Assembly: GCA_023453125.1 (NCBI GenBank)
Contig: JAEXUB010000101.1
Span: 1-9,678 of the forward strand
Length of the DNA stretch: 9,678 nucleotides
Source of the DNA: Bacteroidota bacterium
GTDB taxonomy: Bacteria > Bacteroidota > Ignavibacteria > Ignavibacteriales > Melioribacteraceae
Direction: 5' to 3'
Below, in pieces: positions 1 to 7,710 of this stretch. Within the stretch, counting starts at the first letter, position 1. Every line of letters starts with the position of its first letter. The translations under genes were made by a program, and so were the position numbers. The notes beneath the pieces were generated by a model that searched no databases, was not told the DNA's origin, and worked only from the letters and a program-made list of their open reading frames with translations.

Positions 1-1881
1 CAGTCAATTCCCTTCTTCTACGGCATAAAGGATTTTAAGGCATACGGAATCTTCTTTGATAACACATACAAATCCCGTTTTAATTTCGGCGCAAGCAATA
101 ACCGTTTCTACTGGTTCGGAGCCGAAAAAGGGGAAATGGATTATTATTTTATCTACGGCCCCGAAATTATAAAAGTTCTTTCTTCCTACACTCAGCTTAC
201 CGGAAGAATGGGAATGCCCCCCCTCTGGGCGCTCGGCTACCAGCAGTGCAGATGGAGCTATTACCCCGAATCGACTCTTACTACAATTGCCAGCACATTA
301 AGGAATAAACAGATTCCGTGCGACGTCCTTTACCTCGATATTCATTATATGGACGGATACAGAGTATTTACCTGGGACAAAAACCGGTTCCCCGATCCCC
401 CTAAAATGCTTGCCGGACTTAAGGAAAAGGGCTTTAAAGTGGTAACAATTATTGATCCCGGCGTTAAAGCGGATATGAATTACCACGCCGCTAAGGAAGG
501 GGTTGAAAAAGACCTATTTGCAAAATACCCCGACGGACAGCTCTATCAGGGGGAAGTTTGGCCTTCGTGGGCTTATTTTCCCGACTTTACAAAGAAAGAG
601 ACCAGAACCTGGTGGGGGGATAAATTAAGCGTAATGTTAAAGGAGGGAATTTCAGGTTTCTGGAATGATATGAATGAACCCGCAACCTGGGGACAGAGTT
701 TTCCCGATATAGTTCAATTCGACGATAACGGATTCAATGCAGACCATAAAAAAATTCATAATGTATACGGACTCGAAATGGCACGCGCCACAGTCGACGG
801 GCTTAAACGTCATTCCGATAAGAGGCACCTGATTGTAACGCGCGCGGGCTTCTCAGGCATCCAGCGTTATTCAGCAGTATGGACAGGGGATAATGCGGCT
901 ACCGAAGAACATCTTGGCCTTGCCCTTACAATGCCCCTTAACCTGGGATTGGGAGGCGTATCATTCACCGGCTCTGATATAGGCGGATTTATTGACGATG
1001 CAACGCCGCGCCTCTATATGAGATGGATGGAGCTTGGCGTCTTTACCCCATTCTTCAGACAGCATTCCGAATACGGCTCAAAGGCCAAAGAGCCCTGGAC
1101 TTTCGGAGAGGATATTGAGTATGCCGTACGTGATATGATTAATTTACGCTACAGGATTCTTCCATTCTTATATACCGAGTTCTATAATTCTACAAAAACA
1201 GGACTTCCGATAATGCGCCCTATGTTCCTTAATTACCAGAAGGATAAAGAGGCTTATTCCGCCCTATCGCAGTTTATGGTTGGCGAGCATCTGATTGTCG
1301 CCCCAGTGTTAACCGAGAATAATGATTTTAAGAAACTCTATCTTCCCGAGGGGAACTGGTATTACATTCCCGAAAATAAATTTTATAAAGGGGGAGAATG
1401 GATAATTAAAGAAGTTCCCCTTAATACTCTTCCTATGTTCCTTAAGGAAGGGGCAATTATTCCGTTCCAGGAAGTCCAGCAGTACGTAGGCGAAAAAACC
1501 ATTGAGGAAACTGAAATACATATATATCCGGCAGCCAAATCATCATATACTCTTTATGAAGACGACGGCATTACATACGGACACGAAAGCGGAAAATATT
1601 CCCTTACCTCTTTTACCTGCGAAAAGAAAGGAAACGATATTGAGATTAGCGTTAAAAAAGATTACGACGGTTACAAGAATATGCGTAAATATTATTTCTT
1701 TACCTTGCTTTCCCCTGCCAAACCTGCGGCAGTCTCTTACGGAAAGGGGGAAATGAAACAGGCAGCATCAATGGAAGAAGTAAAAAAAGGCACCGGTTCC
1801 TTCTTCTATGACGAAAAGGGGAAATTCCTCTTTTTCCGAGTTGAAGATACAGGCGAACTTAACATCAAAATTAAATTCTAA
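1..1881 (+). CDS. GH31 family alpha-glucosidase, 5'-truncated by the window edge
   Basis: A glycoside hydrolase of family 31, which hydrolyses terminal alpha-linked glucose (or a related alpha-linked sugar) with retention of configuration. The frame is open from base 1, so the 626 visible residues lack the true N-terminus; the first in-frame ATG at 136 is internal, because the preceding codons encode typical GH31 N-terminal beta-sandwich sequence (IPFFYGIKDFKAYGIFFDNT). The (beta/alpha)8 barrel follows. The nucleophile motif WNDMNEP has its Asp at codon 667-669 (visible residue 223). The acid/base motif WTGDN has its Asp at 889-891 (residue 297). The GSDIGGF block and the substrate-binding RQH (Arg 1057, His 1063) are also present. 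A DUF5110-like C-terminal beta domain lies around visible residues 500-570 (IHIYP...LYEDDG). The overall pattern resembles alpha-glucosidases more than alpha-xylosidases, but exact linkage and cellular location cannot be read because any signal peptide is outside the window. It is followed at 12 bases by the dipeptidase gene, probably in one operon. Confidence 0.96.
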   Translation, partial: QSIPFFYGIKDFKAYGIFFDNTYKSRFNFGASNNRFYWFGAEKGEMDYYFIYGPEIIKVLSSYTQLTGRMGMPPLWALGYQQCRWSYYPESTLTTIASTLRNKQIPCDVLYLDIHYMDGYRVFTWDKNRFPDPPKMLAGLKEKGFKVVTIIDPGVKADMNYHAAKEGVEKDLFAKYPDGQLYQGEVWPSWAYFPDFTKKETRTWWGDKLSVMLKEGISGFWNDMNEPATWGQSFPDIVQFDDNGFNADHKKIHNVYGLEMARATVDGLKRHSDKRHLIVTRAGFSGIQRYSAVWTGDNAATEEHLGLALTMPLNLGLGGVSFTGSDIGGFIDDATPRLYMRWMELGVFTPFFRQHSEYGSKAKEPWTFGEDIEYAVRDMINLRYRILPFLYTEFYNSTKTGLPIMRPMFLNYQKDKEAYSALSQFMVGEHLIVAPVLTENNDFKKLYLPEGNWYYIPENKFYKGGEWIIKEVPLNTLPMFLKEGAIIPFQEVQQYVGEKTIEETEIHIYPAAKSSYTLYEDDGITYGHESGKYSLTSFTCEKKGNDIEISVKKDYDGYKNMRKYYFFTLLSPAKPAAVSYGKGEMKQAASMEEVKKGTGSFFYDEKGKFLFFRVEDTGELNIKIKF

Positions 1882-1893
1882 GGCAAATACATA

Positions 1894-2502
1894 ATGAATT
1901 ATATTAAATTCCTGATTCCTGTTTTATTCTTTTTCTGCAATTCCTTATTTGCGCAGACTGATACTTCCCTTGTACTCCTCACAAGCCTTGACAGCACTAT
2001 AATTACCGATGTTAAATACGCCACTGAAAATAACTTCACAAAAAAAGTATTATACCCTGCGGCAAAAGTATATCTCAGGTCCGAAGCCGCAAAGCAGCTT
2101 GTTAAGGTTAATGAGTTCCTTAAGAAAACATTCAAACTGAGAATAAAGGTATACGACGGTTACCGTCCCCTTTCCGTGCAGAAACTTATGTGGGGCATTC
2201 TGCCGGATGAAAATTATGTGGCGGACCCCGCAAAGGGCTCAAGGCATAACAGAGGATGCGCTGTTGACCTTACTCTTATTGACGAAAACGGACTGGAACT
2301 GGATATGGGTACTCCGTATGACGACTTTACAGAGAAAGCCCGTCCCGATTATCCCGGCATTGATGAACGGGCAAAGGCAAACAGAAAAATATTAAACCTT
2401 GCAATGGTGCAGTTCGGATTCAAACAGATGGAAACCGAATGGTGGCATTTCGATTTTCACGGATGGGAAAATTATTCAATACTTGACATCCCTATAAAAT
2501 AA
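1894..2502 (+). CDS. ddpX: Exported D-alanyl-D-alanine dipeptidase, VanX/DdpX type (peptidase M15D)
   Basis: A zinc dipeptidase expected to split D-Ala-D-Ala. The 202 residues are close to the family's usual length of about 200. Residues 1-20 form a signal peptide (Lys5, then a hydrophobic core, ending SLFA|Q), so it should act in the periplasm, unlike cytosolic VanX. The family signature is complete: YDGYRP with Arg91, SRHNRGCAVD with zinc ligands His118 and Asp125, and EWWH with catalytic Glu182 and zinc ligand His185. The start codon lies 12 bases after the GH31 stop, with only a weak AAGG about 10 bases upstream, so translation may be coupled to the upstream gene. The stop codon runs into the A-tract of the terminator at 2501. 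An exported enzyme of this type more likely takes part in peptidoglycan turnover or nutrient recycling than in vancomycin resistance, because no vanH, vanA or vanRS-like gene is in view. The role is inferred; the family assignment is firm. Confidence 0.95.
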   Translation: MNYIKFLIPVLFFFCNSLFAQTDTSLVLLTSLDSTIITDVKYATENNFTKKVLYPAAKVYLRSEAAKQLVKVNEFLKKTFKLRIKVYDGYRPLSVQKLMWGILPDENYVADPAKGSRHNRGCAVDLTLIDENGLELDMGTPYDDFTEKARPDYPGIDERAKANRKILNLAMVQFGFKQMETEWWHFDFHGWENYSILDIPIK

Positions 2503-2527
2503 AAGCGGGCTTAAGCCCGCTTTTTTT
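2501..2527. terminator. Bidirectional Rho-independent terminator between convergent genes
   Basis: A perfect hairpin with 6-bp GC-rich arms, GCGGGC (2505-2510) and GCCCGC (2515-2520), around a TTAA loop. A run of seven T follows on the + strand (2521-2527), and AAAA precedes it (2501-2504) so that it also gives a short U-run on the - strand. It sits directly after the dipeptidase stop and about 22 bases beyond the cyclophilin stop, so it can end both transcripts. Confidence 0.93.
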
Positions 2528-2549
2528 ATCCAATATTTTATTCTCAGGA

Positions 2550-3035
2550 TCAGCCTTCGTTTATAGTAACTTCAACCATTCTGTCCCCCTGCTCAATCGA
2601 ATCGAGAACATCGAGGCCGTTAACTACCTTTCCGAATACGGTATGCTTTCCATTCAAATGAGGCTGCGGAGAGTGGGTAATAAAAAACTGGCTCCCGTTT
2701 GTATTTGGACCCGCATTTGCCATTGAGATTACCCCTCTTTCGTGTTTAAGAGGATTCCCCTTGCATTCATCTTCAAATTTATAGCCGGGGCCTCCCATAC
2801 CTGTTCCGGTAGGATCTCCCCCCTGTATAACGAAGTCTTCAATTACACGGTGGAATGAAACACCATCATAAAAACCTTCTTTTGCAAGGAACACAAAATT
2901 GTTCACTGTTTTAGGAGCGTGTTCCGGCTTCAGTTCAAGCTCCATTACTCCCCTGGTTGTTGTGATAACGGCTGTATATTTCCTGTTAACGTCAATCTGC
3001 ATTTCCGGGGGCTTATTCCATTGTTTTGATTCCAT
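2550..3035 (-). CDS. Cytosolic cyclophilin-type peptidyl-prolyl cis-trans isomerase
   Basis: Catalyses cis-trans isomerisation of peptide bonds before proline, assisting folding. The single cyclophilin domain fills the protein and there is no signal peptide, so it is cytosolic like E. coli PpiB (about 164 residues). Counted from the longer start at 3047 (165 residues), the motifs are FHRV with catalytic Arg67, VIQGGD with Gln75, SQFFIT with Gln120, and PHLNGKHTVFG. In the last motif the Trp of human cyclophilin A is His130, a substitution common in bacterial, cyclosporin-insensitive forms. The start is ambiguous. ATG at 3047 has no Shine-Dalgarno, whereas ATG at 3035 (Met5 of the longer form) has GGAG at 3042-3045 with a 6-base gap, so 3035 is preferred. 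It lies about 60-70 bases after the kinase gene on the same strand and converges with the dipeptidase gene. It is probably housekeeping, carried on the end of the transcription unit. Confidence 0.95.
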   Translation of the reverse strand: MESKQWNKPPEMQIDVNRKYTAVITTTRGVMELELKPEHAPKTVNNFVFLAKEGFYDGVSFHRVIEDFVIQGGDPTGTGMGGPGYKFEDECKGNPLKHERGVISMANAGPNTNGSQFFITHSPQPHLNGKHTVFGKVVNGLDVLDSIEQGDRMVEVTINEG

Positions 3036-3049
3036 TTCTTTCTCCATTT

Positions 3050-3078
3050 ATTGTATAAACTTATTCAAATATAACCAA
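3050..3078 (-). promoter_or_regulatory. Possible weak promoter for the cyclophilin gene
   Basis: On the - strand TTGGTT (3078-3073) is followed after 17 bases by TACAAT (3055-3050), matching 3/6 and 5/6 of the sigma-70 consensus. A start site about 7 bases beyond would fall just after the ATG at 3047, which would favour the ATG at 3035 but leave a very short leader. This is a pattern match in AT-rich DNA and could be chance. Confidence 0.2.
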
Positions 3079-3107
3079 TAGAAGAGTCATTTCTAAATTG
3101 TTAATAT

Positions 3108-6100
3108 TCAGTCTCCCTTAAATACAACAGTAATGGCAGTGCCCTTATTTTTCTCGCTTTCAACCGATATTTCCGCATTTACAATTTCAGCGTATTTATT
3201 CACCAGAGCCAGCCCCAGCCCGTTCCCTTCATAACTTCTTGTATATCCCTGCTCTTCCTGCCTGAATGGTTTGAATAAATCGACGAGGAATTCCTGCGAT
3301 ATGCCTATACCCGTATCTTTTACCGTAACTGCCGGATACTCATCAACGTATTTAAGAATTATTTCGATGCTTCCTTCATCTGTATATTTAACCGAATTGT
3401 TAATGAGATTATCAAAGATGCCGAGTATCAGATTCCTGTCATTAATCAAAATTACCCTTCCCGCATCATTCCTGTAATGGAGAGAAAGCCCTTTAACTGC
3501 GGCTTTGCGTTTATACTCGCTGCAAAGCATTTTCATCACCCCGGCCTCAAGGTCGAATTCTGTCTTTTCAACTTCCAGATTGCCTGTCTGTATTTCCGAC
3601 ATTCTGAGTATAAGGTCAATGGTCCTTATTAGCCTTTCACCGGCATATTCAATTACGCTGAAAGACTCATTAATCTCTTCGGTAGCAGAAGATTTAATTT
3701 CCTCCTTTATGAGGCTCGAGAAACTCAGTATTGCATTTATCGGAGTCCTTATTTCGTGGGACATCTGTGCAAGGAATTCCGATTTAAGATTGTTCGATTT
3801 TTCCGCTTCTTCCATCGCAGCCAGAATTGCCTTCTCTGCCAATTTCTTTTGAGTCACATCCAGGGCAATTCCTTCAAGGTATTTAAACCTCCCTGCACTG
3901 TCCCTGATGGCCCGGGCGCTGAAGCTTATTGTCATTTCGCTTCCATCCCTTTTAAGAACAACAGCCTCAAAGGATTGTACAAATGAGTTCTCCATTAGTG
4001 CATCTAAAAGCCTCTGCCGGTCTTCGGGATTTTTATAATTTTCATATGCAGGGCTCTGCTTCATTTCTTCAAGCGAATTAAATCCAAGAAGAGTAATCAT
4101 AGCGGGATTTGCCATAATAACATTTCCCTCAACATCGGTGCGGTAAACCCCCACATTGGCATTATCGTAAAAATCCCTTATCTCCTGCTGGCTTTCCTTA
4201 AGCGCTTCTTCAACTTCTTTTCTTGTTTTGATTTCGTTTTCAAGTTCGCCGATAATTTTTTTCAGCTCGGCCGCATTCTGCAGAAGGAGTCTTTCCCTTT
4301 CCTGATAGAAATTTATTTTTTTCATCAGGTCCCCCGGTGTGAGGTTCATTTCGGCAATCACCGAGGCATAATAGTTCGATAGCTCATTAATTTCCCCTGC
4401 GGTAAATATCCCTGCCTCTTTAACTGCCTTCCGGGCAATGCCTGCTCCGATAGTACCGGCAAGTCTTCTCTCGATATCAGCAGTAAATGATGCGTGCTCA
4501 ACAATTGTAATTTTTTCTTTTCCCGATATCCTGCAGTAATTAAGGGCATTATTTAATATTTCTCCGGTCTCTTCCTCCTCATAATAATTATTGAGCAGTG
4601 CGCGTACAACATCCATTTTCTTTACAAGGTCAACAGTGTTTTCAAGCTCTATTCCGGCCGCGCGCATTTCAATTGAATCGGTTGATGAAACCAGAAAGTT
4701 TACCGCCATCTCCGATTCTTCGTCAGTCTGCTTTGAATGGATAGATACATAAAGATACACTGCAGTATTAAAGAAGAGACTCCAGAAAAGGGCATTGCTT
4801 ACAGGATCGAAGAAATTGAGGTCAAAAAGATTTTCCGGTTTCAGGATTGAGATACCGAATAATCCTTCGCTTAGTATTGAATCCGGAAGAAAATTTCCCC
4901 TTACAAGCACCGGTACAATCACAAGGAACAGCCACAATAGAAATCCGATTGCAAGGGATGCGAGCGCTCCTTTTTTATTCCCTTTCTTCCAGAATATTCC
5001 TATTAAATATGCGGGGGCAAGCTGTGCTACGGCAAGAAAGGACATTATTCCTATGTTGGTAAGGCTGTATGCCAGGCTTAAATATTTATTGAACAGGAAC
5101 GCGCTCAGGAGAAAGAGAATTATAAAAAATATTTTTATCTCCCTTACTCTTCCTTTGAGAAAACCTAACGGGACAAACTTGTGAGCCAGGGGCTGAACTA
5201 CGTGGTTTGCAAGCATAGTAGATACCGTTAAAAGGGATACCATAATCATACTTATTGCCGTGGCAAATCCCCCTATATAAACCAGCGCAGCAAGCCAATT
5301 CTGTCCGTGCCGCAAAGGAATTAAAAGGAGGAAATTATCCCCTTCCGATACCGGATAGCCTGAATAAATTCCTGCAAATGCAACAGGCAGAATGAATAAA
5401 TGAAGAAGAATTGTTACCAGCAGAAATATCCACTTGGATGAATTTATATGCTCTGTATTCTTATTCTCAACTACTGCTATATGAAACTGCCTCGGCAATG
5501 AGAGAAAGGCCAGCATTGCAAGAATAACGAAGCTTATCCATCTGCTTAAAGAAGCCGCGCCGGAGTTTCCCGCGGGGATTAATTCATAACTCTGCGATTT
5601 TGATATCTGGGTAAAAAATTCTCCCGGACTGCCGAATACGGTATAGATAATTACCATCCCCGAGACTATGGTAACTACAATTTTTATTATTGAACTTGCG
5701 GCAACAACTCCTATCAGTCCCGGATGCCCCTCCGTCGGGTCTACTCTTCTCAATCCGGTATAGATTGCGGAAAGAGCCAGCATTGACAAAATAAGAATTT
5801 CGAAAGAGAGCTGCATCCAACCGTTTCCCGAACCGGAAATGAGAGTAAAATTGTCAAAAACAGCCTTCAGCTGAAGTCCTATGTATGGTATCAGTCCTAC
5901 AATTATCATTACCGTTATAATAGCTGCAATTGCAATTGATTTTCCGTACCTGGAGGAGATAAAATCTGCAATGCTGGTAGATCTGTTTTCGTTTTTAAGC
6001 CTTACCAGTCTTTTTATGATTGGAAACCCGAAGAGGGTTATTAATATCATTCCAAGAAAAATTGAAAGGGAAAATATTCCGGACCGGGCGGCCGAACCGA

Positions 6101-6272
6101 TATTGCCGTAATAGGACCATACGGTAGTGAATATAGTCAGTGACAGGGCATATGTAACCGGGTTATAAATAAAATGGCGAAATTTGGCGTTTTTTTCAAT
6201 TGCCGCGGCTCCCCAGACCATCAGGAGGCAGTAAAGAAATATTATGCTTATGATGATTATTGAATAGAACAT
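3108..6272 (-). CDS. Sodium:solute symporter-like sensor histidine kinase (SLC5-linker-PAS-HisKA-HATPase)
   Basis: A 1054-residue inner-membrane sensor kinase of the CbrA/CrbS architecture. Residues 1-510 are a sodium/solute symporter (SLC5) domain with about 13 hydrophobic segments and the LPRQFHIAVVE block at 259-269. Residues 550-650 form a soluble helical linker in the position of the STAC domain known from such proteins; calling it STAC is inference. A coiled coil (about 655-695) leads to a PAS domain (695-810; FYDNANVGVYRTD). HisKA carries MSHEIRTPIN with phospho-acceptor His839. The HATPase domain has an N box NLINNSVKYT (955-964), DTGIG (986-990), an F box near FKPF (1000-1003) and GNGLGL (1016-1021), so it looks catalytically complete. 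There is no C-terminal receiver domain, and no response regulator gene is in the window. The start at 6272 is fixed by an in-frame TAA at 6285-6287 and has only a weak GGG before it. In relatives the transporter part senses or imports an amino acid or acetate; the ligand here is unknown. Confidence 0.95.
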   Translation of the reverse strand: MFYSIIIISIIFLYCLLMVWGAAAIEKNAKFRHFIYNPVTYALSLTIFTTVWSYYGNIGSAARSGIFSLSIFLGMILITLFGFPIIKRLVRLKNENRSTSIADFISSRYGKSIAIAAIITVMIIVGLIPYIGLQLKAVFDNFTLISGSGNGWMQLSFEILILSMLALSAIYTGLRRVDPTEGHPGLIGVVAASSIIKIVVTIVSGMVIIYTVFGSPGEFFTQISKSQSYELIPAGNSGAASLSRWISFVILAMLAFLSLPRQFHIAVVENKNTEHINSSKWIFLLVTILLHLFILPVAFAGIYSGYPVSEGDNFLLLIPLRHGQNWLAALVYIGGFATAISMIMVSLLTVSTMLANHVVQPLAHKFVPLGFLKGRVREIKIFFIILFLLSAFLFNKYLSLAYSLTNIGIMSFLAVAQLAPAYLIGIFWKKGNKKGALASLAIGFLLWLFLVIVPVLVRGNFLPDSILSEGLFGISILKPENLFDLNFFDPVSNALFWSLFFNTAVYLYVSIHSKQTDEESEMAVNFLVSSTDSIEMRAAGIELENTVDLVKKMDVVRALLNNYYEEEETGEILNNALNYCRISGKEKITIVEHASFTADIERRLAGTIGAGIARKAVKEAGIFTAGEINELSNYYASVIAEMNLTPGDLMKKINFYQERERLLLQNAAELKKIIGELENEIKTRKEVEEALKESQQEIRDFYDNANVGVYRTDVEGNVIMANPAMITLLGFNSLEEMKQSPAYENYKNPEDRQRLLDALMENSFVQSFEAVVLKRDGSEMTISFSARAIRDSAGRFKYLEGIALDVTQKKLAEKAILAAMEEAEKSNNLKSEFLAQMSHEIRTPINAILSFSSLIKEEIKSSATEEINESFSVIEYAGERLIRTIDLILRMSEIQTGNLEVEKTEFDLEAGVMKMLCSEYKRKAAVKGLSLHYRNDAGRVILINDRNLILGIFDNLINNSVKYTDEGSIEIILKYVDEYPAVTVKDTGIGISQEFLVDLFKPFRQEEQGYTRSYEGNGLGLALVNKYAEIVNAEISVESEKNKGTAITVVFKGD

Positions 6273-6331
6273 CCCGTCTTTTTTTTAATTCATTATCGCC
6301 AAACGGGACGTATTGTTTAATAAAAACTTTA

Positions 6332-6943
6332 TCAAATTTGATGAGGTGAAACATCCCTGTTTTTCCCCTTTCTGGATTGGATTATTCGATCAATCGCCTC
6401 ATTGTACCTGATTTCCATATCGAAAAAATGCCCCAGTAAAATTCCCCCTACAAAACCGACTATCAGCCCCCCACCAACAACATCATAAAATGCGTTTTTA
6501 GGTGCAATATTCTTTGCCAGATAAGTAGAAGCCGGTGTTGCAATTAGAGCGCCCAGAATCGGAAATCCGATTCTAAATCCTCCTTCATAATATTTTTCAA
6601 TCTCCATTTCTGAGATAAAACCAACTTCTTCATCCCATACGCCCCGGCATTTTATGGATGCAATACTTTTAAAAGGAACGGCTATTGTTATATTCCCCGT
6701 TGAATGAATTATTGTATCATTCATAACTTTTTGTACAGGCAGAATAATTTGAGGTATCAATTCTTTCTTCCAGCCGGAATTATTGATGCTATGCCTTAAA
6801 ATTAATACTGAATCTTTGGCGGTAATAGTTATCCGGGTTGAGTCGAGGCTTCGATACTGCTCCGGCGAGGTCATTGTTAAATTAAAAGACCTGCACCCGG
6901 TAAATAGAAATGAGATAAAAAGTAGGTAGAATAATTTATTCAT
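6332..6943 (-). CDS. Putative lipoprotein, second of a tandem paralogous pair, function unknown
   Basis: A 203-residue protein of a family I do not recognise. Residues 1-16 are a lipoprotein signal peptide ending FTG-Cys17. A probable beta-rich region (20-105) follows, with TGCRSF, LTM and Tyr30, ending in the block CRGVWDEE (99-106) and GFISEMEIEK. A Gly/Ala-rich hydrophobic segment pair (about 124-172) then suggests two helices packed in a membrane, and a charged C-terminal helix contains YNEAIDRI (180-187). The start at 6943 is chosen over a GTG at 6988. It has GGAG five bases upstream, it gives a normal lipoprotein signal, and it puts every conserved residue in the same register as the upstream paralogue, whereas the longer form buries the signal peptide. 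Position -3 of the lipobox is Phe rather than the usual Leu/Val/Ile, as in the paralogue. It lies 50 bases after its paralogue and 59 before the sensor kinase gene, on the same strand. Confidence 0.85.
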   Translation of the reverse strand: MNKLFYLLFISFLFTGCRSFNLTMTSPEQYRSLDSTRITITAKDSVLILRHSINNSGWKKELIPQIILPVQKVMNDTIIHSTGNITIAVPFKSIASIKCRGVWDEEVGFISEMEIEKYYEGGFRIGFPILGALIATPASTYLAKNIAPKNAFYDVVGGGLIVGFVGGILLGHFFDMEIRYNEAIDRIIQSRKGKNRDVSPHQI

Positions 6944-6993
6944 AAATGCTCCGAGAAATATTGGGACAATTATTAAATATTTATCCACTAAAA

Positions 6994-7614
6994 CTATTTT
7001 ATCATATTCTGATTAGGGTTTTTGTGCAGCCGTTTTTCTTTAATCCTTTCAATCGCACTATCATACTCACTGTCTTTCTCAAGAATTGTACCGGCAATAA
7101 CACCGGCTAAAAAGCCTGCAATTCCTCCCATAACCACTTCTACCATACCCATATCTATAAATCCGGTTCTTGTCCGAAATGCGGAGCCGACTACTCCACC
7201 AATGGGAATTCCACCGAGCCCCATCAGCACCGGAGTCAGAACGCCAATTGAACTCTCACGGTTCTTAATAATTTCTTTTTCCGAAATAAACCCGGTTTCT
7301 TCATCCCATACTCCACGACATTCTACCGACTTAATAATTCCGAAGGGGATAATACCGGTAAAATTGTGCCCCGAATAGATAATGGAATCTTTACTCAATT
7401 TGTAGTCGATGGTGAAAATAACCGGAACAAATACTTTTGAACGGGATAGACCTCCTCCCATATTCCGGATTACAATAATGGAATCAGATGTTGTAATCGA
7501 TATTGGAGAATCGTAGAGAGTTGAATATTGATCAGTGGAATTCATAGTAAGGTCAAATGACCTGCAGCCGGTAAATGCCAGAATAAAAAGCGCAGCAGAA
7601 AAACAGATTTTCAT
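6994..7614 (-). CDS. Putative lipoprotein, first of a tandem paralogous pair, function unknown
   Basis: A 206-residue protein clearly related to the product of the next gene downstream: Cys17, CRSFDLTM, Tyr30 and CRGVWDEE (99-106) occupy identical positions, and GFISEKEI follows in both. The signal peptide (Lys2, a hydrophobic core, FTG-Cys17) predicts a lipid-anchored envelope protein, with an atypical Phe at lipobox position -3. Residues 122-178 are rich in Gly and hydrophobics (GLGGIPIGGVVG, then GGIAGFLAGVIAG), resembling glycine-zipper membrane hairpins. The C-terminus is a charged helix with YDSAIERI (184-191). The start is secure: a full AGGAGG lies five bases before the ATG. The stop (TAG) is 50 bases before the paralogue's start. 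An insertion into or passage through a membrane by the Gly-rich part is inference only. It could instead be a structural envelope component. Confidence 0.87.
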   Translation of the reverse strand: MKICFSAALFILAFTGCRSFDLTMNSTDQYSTLYDSPISITTSDSIIVIRNMGGGLSRSKVFVPVIFTIDYKLSKDSIIYSGHNFTGIIPFGIIKSVECRGVWDEETGFISEKEIIKNRESSIGVLTPVLMGLGGIPIGGVVGSAFRTRTGFIDMGMVEVVMGGIAGFLAGVIAGTILEKDSEYDSAIERIKEKRLHKNPNQNMIK

Positions 7615-7676
7615 AACCGCCTCCTAAAAGACGAGGAATGGAATTTGTTCTATTTTCCCGGATAACTTAAATAGGA

Positions 7677-7682
7677 ATTATA
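7677..7682 (-). promoter_or_regulatory. Possible -10 element upstream of the lipoprotein pair
   Basis: An exact TATAAT hexamer on the - strand in the 96-base gap before the first lipoprotein gene. No acceptable -35 hexamer lies 16-18 bases upstream, so an independent promoter here is uncertain and the pair may be read from further upstream. Confidence 0.22.
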
Positions 7683-7710
7683 CTTTCAGGAATAAATTTC
7701 AGCATCCGGT

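Noticed and set aside
1502..1756. An 84-codon + strand frame inside the GH31 gene
   Set aside because: It is an out-of-frame overlap of the DUF5110-like domain coding region without any recognisable product.
1894..2502. Part of a vancomycin resistance cluster
   Set aside because: The VanX-like protein is exported and no vanH, vanA or vanRS-like gene lies beside it; the distant sensor kinase has a transporter-type input and is separated by convergent transcription and a terminator.
3505..3852. A 115-codon + strand frame opposite the HisKA region
   Set aside because: It mirrors conserved kinase codons and has no independent support.
4795..5184. A 129-codon + strand frame opposite the sensor kinase
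   Set aside because: It is antisense to the conserved symporter-domain coding sequence and its translation shows no domain or export signal.
6944..6988. A 15-residue N-terminal extension of the second lipoprotein starting at a GTG
   Set aside because: It has no ribosome binding site, would place a hydrophobic stretch in front of a normal lipoprotein signal peptide, and breaks the exact register with the paralogue, while ATG at 6943 has GGAG at good spacing.
7022..7378. A 118-codon + strand frame opposite the first lipoprotein gene
   Set aside because: It is rich in Pro, Ser, Thr and Ile with no family resemblance and lies wholly antisense to a well-supported gene with a strong ribosome binding site.
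7658..7709. CCGGAT (7658-7663) and ATCCGG (7704-7709) as a terminator or operator after the secreted-protein gene
   Set aside because: Only six base pairs with a 40-base gap and no U-run; expected by chance in this much sequence.
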